The notes below the pieces were generated by a model. The model searched no databases and was not told the DNA's origin. It was given only the letters and a program-made list of their open reading frames with translations. Of a stretch of DNA of 64,000 nucleotides, positions 1-9,739 are shown piece after piece. The position numbers were made by a program, and so were the translations under genes. How positions within the stretch are numbered: position 1 is the stretch's first letter; the number at the start of each line of letters is the position of its first letter. Origin of the DNA: Streptomyces violens (GTDB lineage Bacteria; Actinomycetota; Actinomycetes; Streptomycetales; Streptomycetaceae); contig NZ_JOBH01000020.1 of the NCBI RefSeq assembly GCF_000717745.1, positions 1 to 64,000 on the forward strand, in the 5' to 3' direction.

Positions 1-1
1 C

Positions 2-1861
2 AACGCCGAGGACATGAAGAACGCCAAGCTCCCCTGGGGCGACCCGGTGGAGGAGCAGCACCACTGGTACGAGGTCGGCCACTGGGTGAAGTCCTTCGTG
101 TGGGACGGCCTGATCGTCGATGGCGTCTGGGGCACCATCAAGGGCCTGGGGACGCTGGTGGGCTTCGGCGGCTGGGACGCGATGGGCCAGGCCTGGAAGG
201 GCCTGGCGCAGCTGGCCACCGGCCTGGCGATCTCCTCCATCCCCGGCGTGGGGGCGGCCTTTTGGACGCTGCCGGAGGACAAGCTGCCCTCCTGGCTGCG
301 CGATTCGCGCACCGCGATGAAGGAGACCGGCAAGGCGCTGGTGGCCTGGGACGAGTGGGGCAAGAACCCGGCGCGGGCCGCGGGTGCGGTGACGTTCAAC
401 GTCGTCACCACCGTCTTCACCGGCGGCGCGGGCGGTGCGGCGGCCGGCGCGGGCAAGGCCGGCGCGGTCGCCAAGGCGCTGTCCGTGGCCGGTAAGGCGG
501 GCAAGGTCATCGACCCGATGACGTATGTCGCCAAGGGCGCGGGCGCCCACGAGACGATCCCCGGCACGTCCGGCCTCCCCAAATCCTGGACCATCGACCA
601 GCCGGCAATGTCGGGCGCACACGCGAGCGACACGGCACCGATGGGCAGCCACAGCGAGACACCGATCACCCCCACCGGCCCAGCGAGCCACGCCCCCGGC
701 ACCCCAGCAAGCCACTTCCCGGGCGCCCCGGCCGGCCACGTACCGGGCGAGGCGAGCACCCACGTCCCGGCCCAGCCCGGCCCGCACACACCCACCGGCC
801 CGCACGCGCCCGGTCACGACCTGCCGCCCACTCCCGGCCACGACGCGCCGCCCACCGGCAACCCGCACACGCCCGACGCCCCGCACGGCCCGGGCCACGA
901 CGGCCCCGGCGCGCACGGGCACGACGGCTCGCACGGGCACGACGGCTCGCACGGGCACGACGGATCACCCGGTGGGCACGGCGATGACGCGGCTGGACAC
1001 GGTGACGACGCGACCGGGCATGGTGACGACGCGGCGCACGCCGGTGACCACGGCGGGCAGGTGGACCCGCACGGCCTGGGCGACGATGCTCTGCACGGTG
1101 TGGACGACGCGACGGCGACCGGCCACCACGGCGGTACGGATGTGCCGGGCACCGGAGGTACGGCGGACGGCTTCACGTACCAGCCGCACGTGACGCCGGA
1201 GGAGTGGGCCCGCCTCTCGACCGCCGAGAAGCACCGGATCGCGCTCGCGGAGGTCGCCGACGGCACGGTGCCCTTCGTCAACGACACCGACGCCGTCAAG
1301 TACGGGCAGGACTACTGGAACGACTACGCGGACAACATGTCGCCGGAGCGGCGGCAGGCGGTCTGGGACTACACGGACGAGCCGAACTACAACCAGCCCG
1401 CTCCGCACCCCGAGGGCTGGGCCACGTACAAGGAGATGAACGGGTTCCTGCGCAGCGGCGACGCCTCGAAGTGGACCTCGTACGTGCAGCACAACATCGA
1501 CGAGGTCGACGCGGCCCTCGCCGGCCGCACAGTGCCGGAGGACGTCATGGTGGTCCGCGGTACCGGCCTCGGCCACCTCGACCTCGACGACCCGCTCGAA
1601 ATGCTGGGCAACACGTACGGGGACAAGGGCTACATGTCCACCTCCCTCGGCAACCACCCGGTGGGTGCCTTCGCGGGAGAAGAGGCCATCCTGCATCTCC
1701 GGGTCCCCAAGGGGACGCCCGCCCTCTGGGTCGAGAACGTCGGCAAGTTCGGGCAGGGCGAGCGGGAGCTGCTGCTCGGGCGGGGTGTGCAGTACCGGGT
1801 GACCCGCGTGTTCAGCGAAAATGGTCAGGTGCAGGTCTACGGCGAAGTCCTGCCCAGGTAG
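2..1861 (+). CDS. T7SS-associated polymorphic toxin with C-terminal ADP-ribosyltransferase domain (5' partial)
   Basis: The reading frame is open to the left edge, so the N-terminus is missing; the first in-frame ATG is at 14 and numbering here starts there. About residues 1-190 are Gly/Ala/Trp-rich, of the kind seen in actinobacterial exported toxins carried by type VII systems. Residues about 200-380 are a Pro/His/Gly/Asp linker with short repeats. The last 230 residues carry the R-S-E arrangement of arginine-type ADP-ribosyltransferases: R515 in VVRGTG, S542-T-S in YMSTS, and E583-R-E in GERELL. The protein would transfer ADP-ribose from NAD to a target, probably in a rival cell. The eccD/eccC genes downstream support export by the same locus. 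The catalytic fold is well supported; target and export route are inferred. Confidence 0.8.
   Translation, partial: NAEDMKNAKLPWGDPVEEQHHWYEVGHWVKSFVWDGLIVDGVWGTIKGLGTLVGFGGWDAMGQAWKGLAQLATGLAISSIPGVGAAFWTLPEDKLPSWLRDSRTAMKETGKALVAWDEWGKNPARAAGAVTFNVVTTVFTGGAGGAAAGAGKAGAVAKALSVAGKAGKVIDPMTYVAKGAGAHETIPGTSGLPKSWTIDQPAMSGAHASDTAPMGSHSETPITPTGPASHAPGTPASHFPGAPAGHVPGEASTHVPAQPGPHTPTGPHAPGHDLPPTPGHDAPPTGNPHTPDAPHGPGHDGPGAHGHDGSHGHDGSHGHDGSPGGHGDDAAGHGDDATGHGDDAAHAGDHGGQVDPHGLGDDALHGVDDATATGHHGGTDVPGTGGTADGFTYQPHVTPEEWARLSTAEKHRIALAEVADGTVPFVNDTDAVKYGQDYWNDYADNMSPERRQAVWDYTDEPNYNQPAPHPEGWATYKEMNGFLRSGDASKWTSYVQHNIDEVDAALAGRTVPEDVMVVRGTGLGHLDLDDPLEMLGNTYGDKGYMSTSLGNHPVGAFAGEEAILHLRVPKGTPALWVENVGKFGQGERELLLGRGVQYRVTRVFSENGQVQVYGEVLPR
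913..1036 (+). repeat. In-frame tandem repeats in the toxin linker
   Basis: Three 18-bp units from 913 to 966 encode HGHDGS three times, and three 21-bp units from 974 to 1036 encode GHGDDA followed by A or T. They make a flexible His/Asp-rich linker between the N-terminal part and the toxic domain. The His/Asp density could bind metal, which is speculation. Confidence 0.85.
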
Positions 1862-1882
1862 CAGCAGAGAGAAGGCAGAGCG

Positions 1883-2278
1883 ATGAGCCGGGAGCGGCAC
1901 GTTCCCCCGCGGACGACCGAAGCACTTCCCTTCGAGAAGGTCGACGGTCCGGCGCGGTACGCGAGGACGACGGACAAGCCCGTCCAGTACGTGACCGTCG
2001 CGGATGCCCAGGGCACCGTCCTGGGCTACGTCTGGGCGAACGACGAGGACGACGCGGCCGGCTGGCAGGTGCGCCGGGCCGGCGGTGACGAGGCGTTCAA
2101 CATGGGCGCCCTGTACGTGTCCAAGCTCCGCGACGCCAAGGCCCGCGGCGCCGCCCCGACGGCGGTGCTGGCCGAGCTGATCCGCGAGTCGGACCCCGCC
2201 GGCCCCAGCCACATCGCCTCCGGAACGCCCCAGCAGGCGCCGGGCCTGCAGGACGTAAAGGACCTTGCGGGCAAGTAA
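1883..2278 (+). CDS. Small acidic protein, candidate immunity protein for the ADP-ribosyltransferase toxin
   Basis: A 131-residue soluble protein starts with ATG 21 bp after the toxin stop, behind a purine-rich GAGAGAAGG stretch. It has no signal peptide or membrane segment. A central region (about residues 35-90) reads as a beta-rich fold with YVTVAD and VLGYVWA, followed by a helical stretch and a disordered tail. I do not recognise the family. The case for immunity is positional: same strand, directly behind a toxin domain, small, cytosolic and acidic, as is typical of polymorphic toxin loci. It could instead be a secretion chaperone or an unrelated T7SS accessory protein. Confidence 0.6.
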   Translation: MSRERHVPPRTTEALPFEKVDGPARYARTTDKPVQYVTVADAQGTVLGYVWANDEDDAAGWQVRRAGGDEAFNMGALYVSKLRDAKARGAAPTAVLAELIRESDPAGPSHIASGTPQQAPGLQDVKDLAGK

Positions 2279-2533
2279 CCGACCGCGGCCCTGTACCGGT
2301 CCGCCACCGACGAACCGGTCAGTCGCATCAAAGGGCTTCTTGCGCTGATGCGGTTTCGGAAGTACGACGGGCCGAGGTGCGGGAATTCCCGGGCCATGGA
2401 GCTGTTTCATGATCTTTCGGGGGCTCGCCCGGTCCTGACGCCTTGACCCTGGGGTGTACTGCTTACTCGCGCATGCCATATGTTCCAGGGACCAGCGCGA
2501 CCCACAGGACCGACACAACGGACGACGAGACGT

Positions 2534-2803
2534 ATGGCACGGGATTACGACAGCCAGCTTCTGGAGTCGGTGGCGGTGCGCCGGCGCAGGATGCGGGATG
2601 CGCTGCTGTTCGGCACGCAGCGGGCGCGGCGAACGGCGGACGAGCGGATCGGCAAGATGTTCGCCGGCATCGCCATCGCCGCCGTGCTCTGCGCGGGCTG
2701 CGTCGGATGGTCCTTCCTCCAGCACACGCTGGCGCAGCAGAAGGCCGAGCAGGAGAAACAGCAGCGGCAGGTACAGCAGTACGAACAGCCGGCGAAGCAG
2801 TAG
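2534..2803 (+). CDS. Small single-pass membrane protein in the T7SS locus
   Basis: An 89-residue protein with the start placed at the ATG before ARDYDSQLLE. Upstream in-frame ATGs would only add a low-quality Arg/Thr-rich stretch. It has a basic N-terminal half, one hydrophobic segment at about residues 44-62 (FAGIAIAAVLCAGCVGW) and a Gln/Lys-rich tail that is probably coiled coil. I do not recognise a family. Such short proteins occur next to eccD in Streptomyces ESX-like loci and may be membrane-complex accessories. Function unknown. Confidence 0.65.
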   Translation: MARDYDSQLLESVAVRRRRMRDALLFGTQRARRTADERIGKMFAGIAIAAVLCAGCVGWSFLQHTLAQQKAEQEKQQRQVQQYEQPAKQ

Positions 2804-3022
2804 GAAGTAGTAGGAAGCAGTAGAACGAATCGGGGGATCCGGGGAAAGCGGGATGAGTGGGGAGGTTGTCGGGGATTTCGCACCGATAACTCGGGGGGAT
2901 AAAGGGGGAATTCGGCGCATGGGCGGCGGAATTCCACGCATAAGGGAATGGGCAGGGCACCAGTAACATGGGAACGCCGTACAGGCCCGAGTCCTCAACG
3001 TCGCGACGATAGGTTCCCGTAA

Positions 3023-4378
3023 GTGGTGAGCACAGCAACGACATCCCGGGCGCAACTCAGCCGGGTGACCTTGGTCGGCGAGCGACGCCGGGCCGACATC
3101 GTCCTGCCCTCCGACACCCCGATAGGGCAGCTGCTGCCGGACATCCTGCAGCTGCTGGACGACCGGGCCGCGTCGCGGCCGATGACCCGGCAGCTGATCA
3201 CGTCGGACGGGTCCGCGCTGCCGCACGACAGCACGCTGTCGTCGGCGGAGATCGCGGACGGCGCCGTGCTCCGGCTCGTCCGGGCCCACTCCGCGCCGCC
3301 GGCCCCCGTCGTGCACGACGTCACCGACCTGGTCGCCGACGACCTGGACCTGCAGGCATGGCGCTGGCGGCCCGCCGCGCGCCGGGTCAGCGCCGGCGTG
3401 GCGACGGTCGCCTTCGCGCTGGTCGCCGCGCTGCTCGCGCGCCGTGAGTTCGCGCTCGACGCGCTCGTGGGCGTACTGGTCGCCGTCACGCTCGTGCTCC
3501 TCGCGGCCGGCGCGCTCGTCGCGAAGATCGGGCAGGGCAACCGCGGGCTCGCCACGGCGCTGCTGCTCGCCTCCGGCGGCCTCGGCATCCTCACCGCCTG
3601 GACCGCCGCCGACGCCTACGACTGGTCGGGGACCACGCGGCTGGCCGCGGTCGGCGGCGCGCTCGTCGTGACGCTGGCGCTCCTCGGGTACTTCTCGCCG
3701 CTCGGCCGCGGCGGGCTCATCGGCGCCGCGGCCACCGCCGGGATCGCCGTCGCGTGGGAGGCGGTCGCGGCCCTCCAGGACGACCCGGTGCGGCTCGGTG
3801 CCGTAATGGCCGTCTGCTCCGTGATCCTGCTCGGGCTGCTGCCGCGGCTCGCCCTGATGGCCTCCGGGCTCACCGCGCTCGACGACCGCCGCTCCGGCGG
3901 CTCGTCCGTCAGCCGCCACCAGGTGGGCAACGCGCTCGCGGCCACCCACCGCGGCCTCGCCCTCGCGACGATCGTCACCGCGGCCTCCGCCGTGGCGGGC
4001 GGCTGGCTGCTCACCACGGCCGCGACGCCGACCGTGTGGACCGTGACGCTGCCCGCGCTCGTGGCCCTCGTACTGCTCTCCAGGGCGCGCGCCTTCCCGC
4101 TGGTGGCCGAGGTCGTGGCGCTGTTCGCCGCGGCGGCGGTCCTCGTCGTGCGGCTGGTCGTGGTGTGGCTGGACCACGCCGGGAGCGCCGGACCGTTCGT
4201 CGTACTGTGCGCGGCCGCGGTGCTGCCGCTGCTCGTACTGGCGGTGCAGCCGCCCGAGCACGTACAGGTCCGGCTGCGGCGCGTGGCCGACCTGGTCGAA
4301 TCCATCGGCGTGATCGGGCTCTTCCCGCTCGCGGTGGGGGCGTTCGGCGTGTACGGACAGCTGCTCAACAAGTTCTGA
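3023..4378 (+). CDS. eccD: Type VII secretion integral membrane protein EccD
   Basis: A 451-residue protein beginning at one of two consecutive GTG codons (3023 or 3026). The first 90 residues form a ubiquitin-like YukD domain (LVGERRRADIVLPSDTPIG...). From about residue 115 to the end there are about eleven hydrophobic helices, the standard EccD layout. EccD forms the central channel vestibule of the ESX membrane complex with EccB, EccC and EccE. It is followed by the MinD-like gene and eccC on the same strand with short gaps, consistent with one operon. Its stop overlaps an ATG that opens an 11-codon reading frame ending with the same LNKF residues as EccD. Confidence 0.9.
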   Translation: MVSTATTSRAQLSRVTLVGERRRADIVLPSDTPIGQLLPDILQLLDDRAASRPMTRQLITSDGSALPHDSTLSSAEIADGAVLRLVRAHSAPPAPVVHDVTDLVADDLDLQAWRWRPAARRVSAGVATVAFALVAALLARREFALDALVGVLVAVTLVLLAAGALVAKIGQGNRGLATALLLASGGLGILTAWTAADAYDWSGTTRLAAVGGALVVTLALLGYFSPLGRGGLIGAAATAGIAVAWEAVAALQDDPVRLGAVMAVCSVILLGLLPRLALMASGLTALDDRRSGGSSVSRHQVGNALAATHRGLALATIVTAASAVAGGWLLTTAATPTVWTVTLPALVALVLLSRARAFPLVAEVVALFAAAAVLVVRLVVVWLDHAGSAGPFVVLCAAAVLPLLVLAVQPPEHVQVRLRRVADLVESIGVIGLFPLAVGAFGVYGQLLNKF

Positions 4379-4467
4379 TGCTCCACACGCTCAACACGCT
4401 CAATAAGTTCTGAGTTCGACGCGCAGGCGCTCCGGGCGGGGCAGCAGGGCGGAAAAGAAGGGCTGAC

Positions 4468-5709
4468 ATGCCGAACGGAGACAACTGGCAGGGCGATGTG
4501 CTGCGTGACCTGCGGGGCGGGTCCGCCCCGCAGGGCGGAGCCACGCCCCAGCAGAACGCGCCGCAGCAGGCCGCGCAACAGCAGAGCGCACCCCAGCCGG
4601 GCGCGCAGCCGCAGCCGCAGCCGCCCGCCGGCCCGCAGCCGTACCAGCAGACACCCCAGCCCCAGCAGGCACCTCAGTACGAACAGACCCAGCAGTACCA
4701 ACAGGTACCCCAGTACCAGCAGGCGCCTCAGTACCAGCAGCAGGTCCCGGCCCAGGCCGGCTACGCGCCCGGCGCTCACCCCCACCGCACCCCCGACTCC
4801 CGCCCCGTAGTGGACAAGGGCCTCGCCCGGACCGAGCGCAAGCCGCGGCACGGCGAGTCCTTCGCTGCCCGCGCCACCCGCAATCTGCGCCGTACCGTCT
4901 CCTCCTCCGCCGCGCGCGAGGTCGCCGAGACGACCGCCACCGCCGAGGTGCTCCAGCAGCCCGTGACCACCGGCCGGCAGATCGCCGTGACCTCCATCCG
5001 GGGCGGCTCGGGCAAGTCGACGGTCGCGGCGCTGCTCGGCACGGCGTACGCGCACTACCGGCAGGATCCGGTGCTGTTCGTCGAGGCCGACCCGTCGCTC
5101 GGCTCGCTGCCGCTGCGGCTCGGCGCCGAGACGCTGCGCTGGACCACCGGCGACCTCGCGGGCATCGTCGAGCCGCAGATGTCGCTGCTGGACGTCACCG
5201 GGTACCTCGTCCAGCTCCCCAACAACGCCTGGCTGCTGCCCGGCAGCCAGGGGCAGATCGGCGCGATGCTGGAGACCAGGGCGTACGAGCGGGTGATGGT
5301 CTCGCTGCGCCGGTACTTCGGCGTCACGGTCGTGGACTGCGAGACGCTGCCCGCCGAGGTCGCCCGCGTGGCGCTCTCCGCCGCCCAGGCCCGCGTCCTG
5401 ACCGCGCCCGCCACCCTGGAGGGCATCACGAGCACGTACTCGGTGCTCCAGTGGATGCAGGGGCTGCCGCCGCACGTGATCGCCGGCACGGTCGTCGTCC
5501 TCACCGAGCTCGTGCCGCACGGCGGCCTGGATCTCGAAGAGGCGGTCAAGAAGCTGCAGTCCACCGGAGCCACCGTCCGGACCCTGCCGTACGACCGGCA
5601 CCTGGCGGCCGGCGGCGCGATCCGTACCGAACTCCTCGCGCACTCCACCAGGGAAGCCGCCACCCGCATCGCCGCGGACGCGTTCCGGCTCTCCCAGCAG
5701 CGCCACTGA
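4468..5709 (+). CDS. ESX-associated MinD/ParA-like ATPase with Gln/Pro-rich N-terminus
   Basis: A 413-residue protein. The first 110 residues are low complexity, dominated by Gln, Pro and Tyr (repeats of QYQQ type). The C-terminal 240 residues are a P-loop ATPase with a deviant Walker A, RGGSGKST, at about residues 178-185, and a LFVEADPSLGS switch region. This architecture matches the MinD-like proteins that accompany actinobacterial ESX loci and are thought to help place or regulate the secretion complex. It sits between eccD and eccC on the same strand, 55 bp before eccC, in keeping with a shared transcript. The family is secure; the exact role is inferred. Confidence 0.85.
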   Translation: MPNGDNWQGDVLRDLRGGSAPQGGATPQQNAPQQAAQQQSAPQPGAQPQPQPPAGPQPYQQTPQPQQAPQYEQTQQYQQVPQYQQAPQYQQQVPAQAGYAPGAHPHRTPDSRPVVDKGLARTERKPRHGESFAARATRNLRRTVSSSAAREVAETTATAEVLQQPVTTGRQIAVTSIRGGSGKSTVAALLGTAYAHYRQDPVLFVEADPSLGSLPLRLGAETLRWTTGDLAGIVEPQMSLLDVTGYLVQLPNNAWLLPGSQGQIGAMLETRAYERVMVSLRRYFGVTVVDCETLPAEVARVALSAAQARVLTAPATLEGITSTYSVLQWMQGLPPHVIAGTVVVLTELVPHGGLDLEEAVKKLQSTGATVRTLPYDRHLAAGGAIRTELLAHSTREAATRIAADAFRLSQQRH

Positions 5710-5764
5710 ACCCCATAGCGCCACTGATCCCCATGCCGAGCCCGACCGTGAGTGACGGACGCCG

Positions 5765-8700
5765 ATGAGTACCCGACTGATCCACCGCCCGGCCAGGACC
5801 GCGCGGCCCCAGGCCGCACCCGAGGCACGCGTCATCGAGGCCCCGCCCAACCTCCCCGAGGGCAAGTCGGGCAACGTCGCGATGTCGCTGCTGCCCGTCG
5901 CGGGCGTCCTGTCGTCCGTCGTGATGATGACGGTCGTGCGCAACAGCCAGTTCGCCGGGCTCGGCGCGATCATCGTCGTCGTCACCCTCATCGGCACCCT
6001 CGGCCTCGCCTTCTCGCAGCGCGGCAAGGCCCAGCGCACCCGCCGCACCCAGCGCGAGGCGTACCTCGCCTACCTGGAGGATCTGCGCGAGGAGCTGTCC
6101 CGCGAGGAGCGCGAGCGGCGCGAGCAGGCCGATGTGCTGAACCCGCCGCCGGACGCGCTGTACGACATCGTGCGCGACCCGGCGCGGCTGTGGGAGCGCC
6201 GCCGGCTGGACGGGGACTTCCTGCGGGTGCGCGTCGGCACGGGTGAGATGCCGGTACGCGATCTGACGGTCGCCCAGCAGGGCTCGTCCGTCCTCACGCC
6301 GCCCGACCGCTTCATGCTCAACGAGGCGTCGGCGCTGATGGACCGCTTCCGCACCGGTACCGAACTCCCGCTCACCGTCCCGCTCGACCGGGTCGGCAAC
6401 ATCAGCGTCGTCGGCCCGCGCGAGGACTGCCTGCGCGTCGCCCGCGCCCTGCTCGTACAGACCGCGGCCACCCACGCGCCCGACGATGTGGCGATGGCGC
6501 TGGCGGTACCGGGCGACCGGCTCCCCGAGTGGGAGTGGGCCAAGTGGATGCCGCACCTGCTCGACACCGAGCAGTTCGACGGCCCGGTGGCGGCCCGCCG
6601 GATCGCCCCCTCGGCGCCCCAGCTCGCCCGGCAGATCGGCCCCGAGCTGCGCCGCCGCGCCTCGTACGCGGCCGAGGTGCGCCGCGGCCTGTCCAACCGG
6701 GACGCGCTCGCCATGACCTCCCGGCTGCTCGTGGTGTCCGACGGGCACGGCGAGGACGCCGTGGATCTGCCGCGCCCGGACGACGCGGTGGGCCTGCGCG
6801 ACATGGGCGTCACCGTCCTGCACCTGCTGGAGCAGCGGGTCCAGGAGCCGGGGCAGGTCAGCGTGCGGATCACCGTGAACGGTGACCAGGTCGTCATCGA
6901 GGACCTGCGCGAGCAGGAGCCGATCAGCGCGCACGGCACGGTGGACGAGGTCAGCGTCCCGTTCGCCGAGGGCCTGGCGCGGATGCTCGCGCCGATGCGG
7001 CTGTCCGCCGAGTCGCTCGTGGACGCCCCGCTGTCCGGTCCCGTCGACTTCGCCGAGCTGCTCGGCATAGACGACGTGGCGCAGCTGGATCTGTCGCGGC
7101 TGTGGGCGCCGCGCGGCGAGCGTGCCTTCCTCCGTGTGCCGATCGGCATCAGCGACTCCCGCGAGCCGGTGCTGCTGGACCTCAAGGAATCCTCCGAGCT
7201 GGGCATGGGCCCGCACGGCCTGTGCGTCGGCGCGACCGGTTCCGGCAAGTCGGAGCTGCTGCGTACGCTCGTACTGGCGCTGGTCGCCACGCATCCGCCG
7301 GAGGATCTGGCGCTGGTACTGGTCGACTACAAGGGCGGTGCGACCTTCGCGCCGTTCGCGGACCTGCCGCACGTCGCCGGTGTCATCACCAACCTGGAGA
7401 ACCAGGCGGGCCTGGTCGAGCGCGTGCACGCCTCGCTGGCCGGCGAGGTCAAGCGCCGCCAGCAGGTGCTCAAGGACGCGGGCAACGTCGCCGACATCGG
7501 TGACTACGCCACGCTGCGCGCCGAGAAGCGCCCCGACCTGGACCCGCTGCCGCACCTCTTCGTCGTCATCGACGAGTTCGGCGAACTGCTCACCGCCAAG
7601 CCGGACTTCATCGACCTGTTCCTGTCCATCGGCCGCATCGGCCGCTCCATCGGCGTACACCTGCTGCTCTCCAGCCAGCGCATCGAGGGCGGCAAGCTCA
7701 AGGGCCTGGACACCTACCTTTCGTACCGGCTCGGCCTGCGCACCTTCTCCGCCGACGAGTCCCGTACGGTCCTGGACACCACGGACGCCTTCCATCTCCC
7801 GCCGCTGCCCGGCTTCGGTTACCTGAAGGTCGACACCAGCCACTACGAGCGCTTCAAGGCGAGCTACGTCTCCGGCGCCTACCGCGGCCCCGTGCAGCGC
7901 GCCGAGGACGAGGACACCGGTCCGCTGGCCCTGGAGTACGAGGCGTACAACACCCTCGCCGAGCCGGACACCTCCGCCGAGCAGCAGCCGCAGATGCGCC
8001 GCCGCGAGACCGGCCCGACCGAGATGGGCGTCATGGTCGGCCAGCTGGAGGGCGCCGCCGACCCGGTACGCCGCATCTGGCTGCCGCCGCTGCCCGCCGC
8101 CATCGCCCTGGACAAGGCCGCGGGCCCGGTGGAGGTGGGCGCGCGCGGCATGCAACTGGCCGCCCGCCGCGGCCCATTGCAGATCCCGCTCGGCCTCCTC
8201 GACGACCCGACCAAGCAGTGGCAGGGCCAGTACGTCCTGGACCTCACGGTCGCCGGCGGCCACGCCGCGATCATCGGCGGCCCCGCCTCCGGCAAGACCA
8301 CCCTGCTGCGCACCCTCGCCCTCTCGGTCGCGCTGACCCACACGCCCCAGGAAGTCGGCATCTACGGCCTGGACCTGGTCGGCGGCGGCCTCCAGGCGCT
8401 GTCGGGCCTGCCGCACGTGGGCGGTGTCGCGGGCCGCGCCGACCGCGAACGCGCGGGCCGCACGGTCGAAGAAGTACGCAACATGCTGGCCCTGCGCGAA
8501 GAACTCTTCCGCCAGCACGGCATCGACTCCGTCGACCAGCTCCGCACGCTGCACGCGGCGGGCCGCCTCCCGCAGCTCGCCTCCGCCGAGATCGTCCTCG
8601 TCATCGACGGCTTCGGCGCGCTGCGCGACGACTTCGAGGAGCTGGACGAGGCCGTCGTCGACATCCTCAAGCGGGGCAGCGGTTACGGCATCCACGTCGT

Positions 8701-9739
8701 CGCCGGCATGACCCGCTGGAACGACGTCCGCATCGCCACGCAGTCGCACTTCGGCACCCGCGTCGAGCTGCGGCTGAACGACCCCAGCGAGTCCAGCATC
8801 GACCGCAAGCTCGCCGAGACCCTCTCCCCCGACGAGCCCGGCCGCGTCCTGACCGACGGCAAGCTCTTCGCGCAGATCGCGCTGCCGCGCACGGACGGCA
8901 TGACCGACACCTCGGAGCTGGGCGCGGTCCTGGAGCGTACGACCCGTACGGTCCGCGCCACGTGGAGCGGCGAGGTGGCCCAGCCGGTACGCGTCCTGCC
9001 GCGCGTCCTGGAGCCGCACCTGCTCCCGGGCCCGGCCACCGAGCCCCAGCGCGTACCGATCGGCCTGGACCAGACGGCCCTGGCCCCCGTCCTCCTCGAT
9101 CTCTTCGAGCACGACCAGCACCTGCTGATCCTGGGCGACAGCGAGTGCGGCAAGACCAACCTCCTCAAGACCGTCTCCCAGGGCCTCATCGAGCGCTACG
9201 GCGAGGACGACCTGGTCTTCGCGGTCATGGACCCGCGGCGCGGGCTGCGCGGCGCGATCCCCGAGGAGTTCCGCGGCGGCTACGCATACAACCCCAAGAT
9301 GTGCGCGGGCCTCGCCCACGGCGTCGCCTCGCAGCTCGAGAAGCGGCTGCCGGGCGACGGTACGGACGTCGAGGACCTGGAGCCCGGGAGCTGGGGCGGC
9401 GGCCCGCGGATCGTCGTCCTCGTCGACGACTACGACGTGCTGACGACGGCCGGCCAGTCCCCCCTCGAACCCTTCCTCCCGTACATCCCCTCCGCGGCGG
9501 ACATCGGACTCCACTTCGTCCTCACCCGCCGCGTCGCGGGTGCCTCGCGCGGCATGTACGAGCCGCTGATGCTGAGCCTGCGCGAGTCGGGCGCCTCGGC
9601 GCTCCTGATGTCGGGCGACCGCAGCGAGGGCCAGCTCTTCCCCGGTACGTACGCCTCGCTGCAGCCGCCGGGGCGTGGGGTGTTCATGCAGCGGGGCCGG
9701 CCGAACCGGCTGATCCAGACGGTGTACACGGAGGGGTAA
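5765..9739 (+). CDS. eccC: Type VII secretion motor ATPase EccC (three FtsK/SpoIIIE domains)
   Basis: A 1324-residue protein of typical full length. Two hydrophobic segments at about residues 38-85 anchor it in the membrane. Three P-loop domains follow, with Walker A motifs GATGSGKS at about 489, GGPASGKT at about 838 and GDSECGKT at about 1124. The first domain keeps a complete Walker B (VIDEFGE, plus VDYKGG). In the second and third domains the catalytic glutamate position is altered (VIDGFG, LVDDYD), so only domain 1 looks fully catalytic, as in the better studied EccC proteins. It recognises substrates and drives their export through the EccB-C-D-E complex. DUF6177 follows after 61 bp. 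Confidence 0.93.
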   Translation: MSTRLIHRPARTARPQAAPEARVIEAPPNLPEGKSGNVAMSLLPVAGVLSSVVMMTVVRNSQFAGLGAIIVVVTLIGTLGLAFSQRGKAQRTRRTQREAYLAYLEDLREELSREERERREQADVLNPPPDALYDIVRDPARLWERRRLDGDFLRVRVGTGEMPVRDLTVAQQGSSVLTPPDRFMLNEASALMDRFRTGTELPLTVPLDRVGNISVVGPREDCLRVARALLVQTAATHAPDDVAMALAVPGDRLPEWEWAKWMPHLLDTEQFDGPVAARRIAPSAPQLARQIGPELRRRASYAAEVRRGLSNRDALAMTSRLLVVSDGHGEDAVDLPRPDDAVGLRDMGVTVLHLLEQRVQEPGQVSVRITVNGDQVVIEDLREQEPISAHGTVDEVSVPFAEGLARMLAPMRLSAESLVDAPLSGPVDFAELLGIDDVAQLDLSRLWAPRGERAFLRVPIGISDSREPVLLDLKESSELGMGPHGLCVGATGSGKSELLRTLVLALVATHPPEDLALVLVDYKGGATFAPFADLPHVAGVITNLENQAGLVERVHASLAGEVKRRQQVLKDAGNVADIGDYATLRAEKRPDLDPLPHLFVVIDEFGELLTAKPDFIDLFLSIGRIGRSIGVHLLLSSQRIEGGKLKGLDTYLSYRLGLRTFSADESRTVLDTTDAFHLPPLPGFGYLKVDTSHYERFKASYVSGAYRGPVQRAEDEDTGPLALEYEAYNTLAEPDTSAEQQPQMRRRETGPTEMGVMVGQLEGAADPVRRIWLPPLPAAIALDKAAGPVEVGARGMQLAARRGPLQIPLGLLDDPTKQWQGQYVLDLTVAGGHAAIIGGPASGKTTLLRTLALSVALTHTPQEVGIYGLDLVGGGLQALSGLPHVGGVAGRADRERAGRTVEEVRNMLALREELFRQHGIDSVDQLRTLHAAGRLPQLASAEIVLVIDGFGALRDDFEELDEAVVDILKRGSGYGIHVVAGMTRWNDVRIATQSHFGTRVELRLNDPSESSIDRKLAETLSPDEPGRVLTDGKLFAQIALPRTDGMTDTSELGAVLERTTRTVRATWSGEVAQPVRVLPRVLEPHLLPGPATEPQRVPIGLDQTALAPVLLDLFEHDQHLLILGDSECGKTNLLKTVSQGLIERYGEDDLVFAVMDPRRGLRGAIPEEFRGGYAYNPKMCAGLAHGVASQLEKRLPGDGTDVEDLEPGSWGGGPRIVVLVDDYDVLTTAGQSPLEPFLPYIPSAADIGLHFVLTRRVAGASRGMYEPLMLSLRESGASALLMSGDRSEGQLFPGTYASLQPPGRGVFMQRGRPNRLIQTVYTEG

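Noticed and set aside
100..495. Arg/Gly-rich open frames overlapping the toxin gene and, throughout the window, long antisense frames
   Set aside because: High GC makes long shadow frames; these are Arg/Pro/Ala-rich, lack motifs and overlap genes with clear families.
913..1036. CRISPR-like repeat array
   Set aside because: Units are adjacent, in frame and without spacers; they encode a protein linker.
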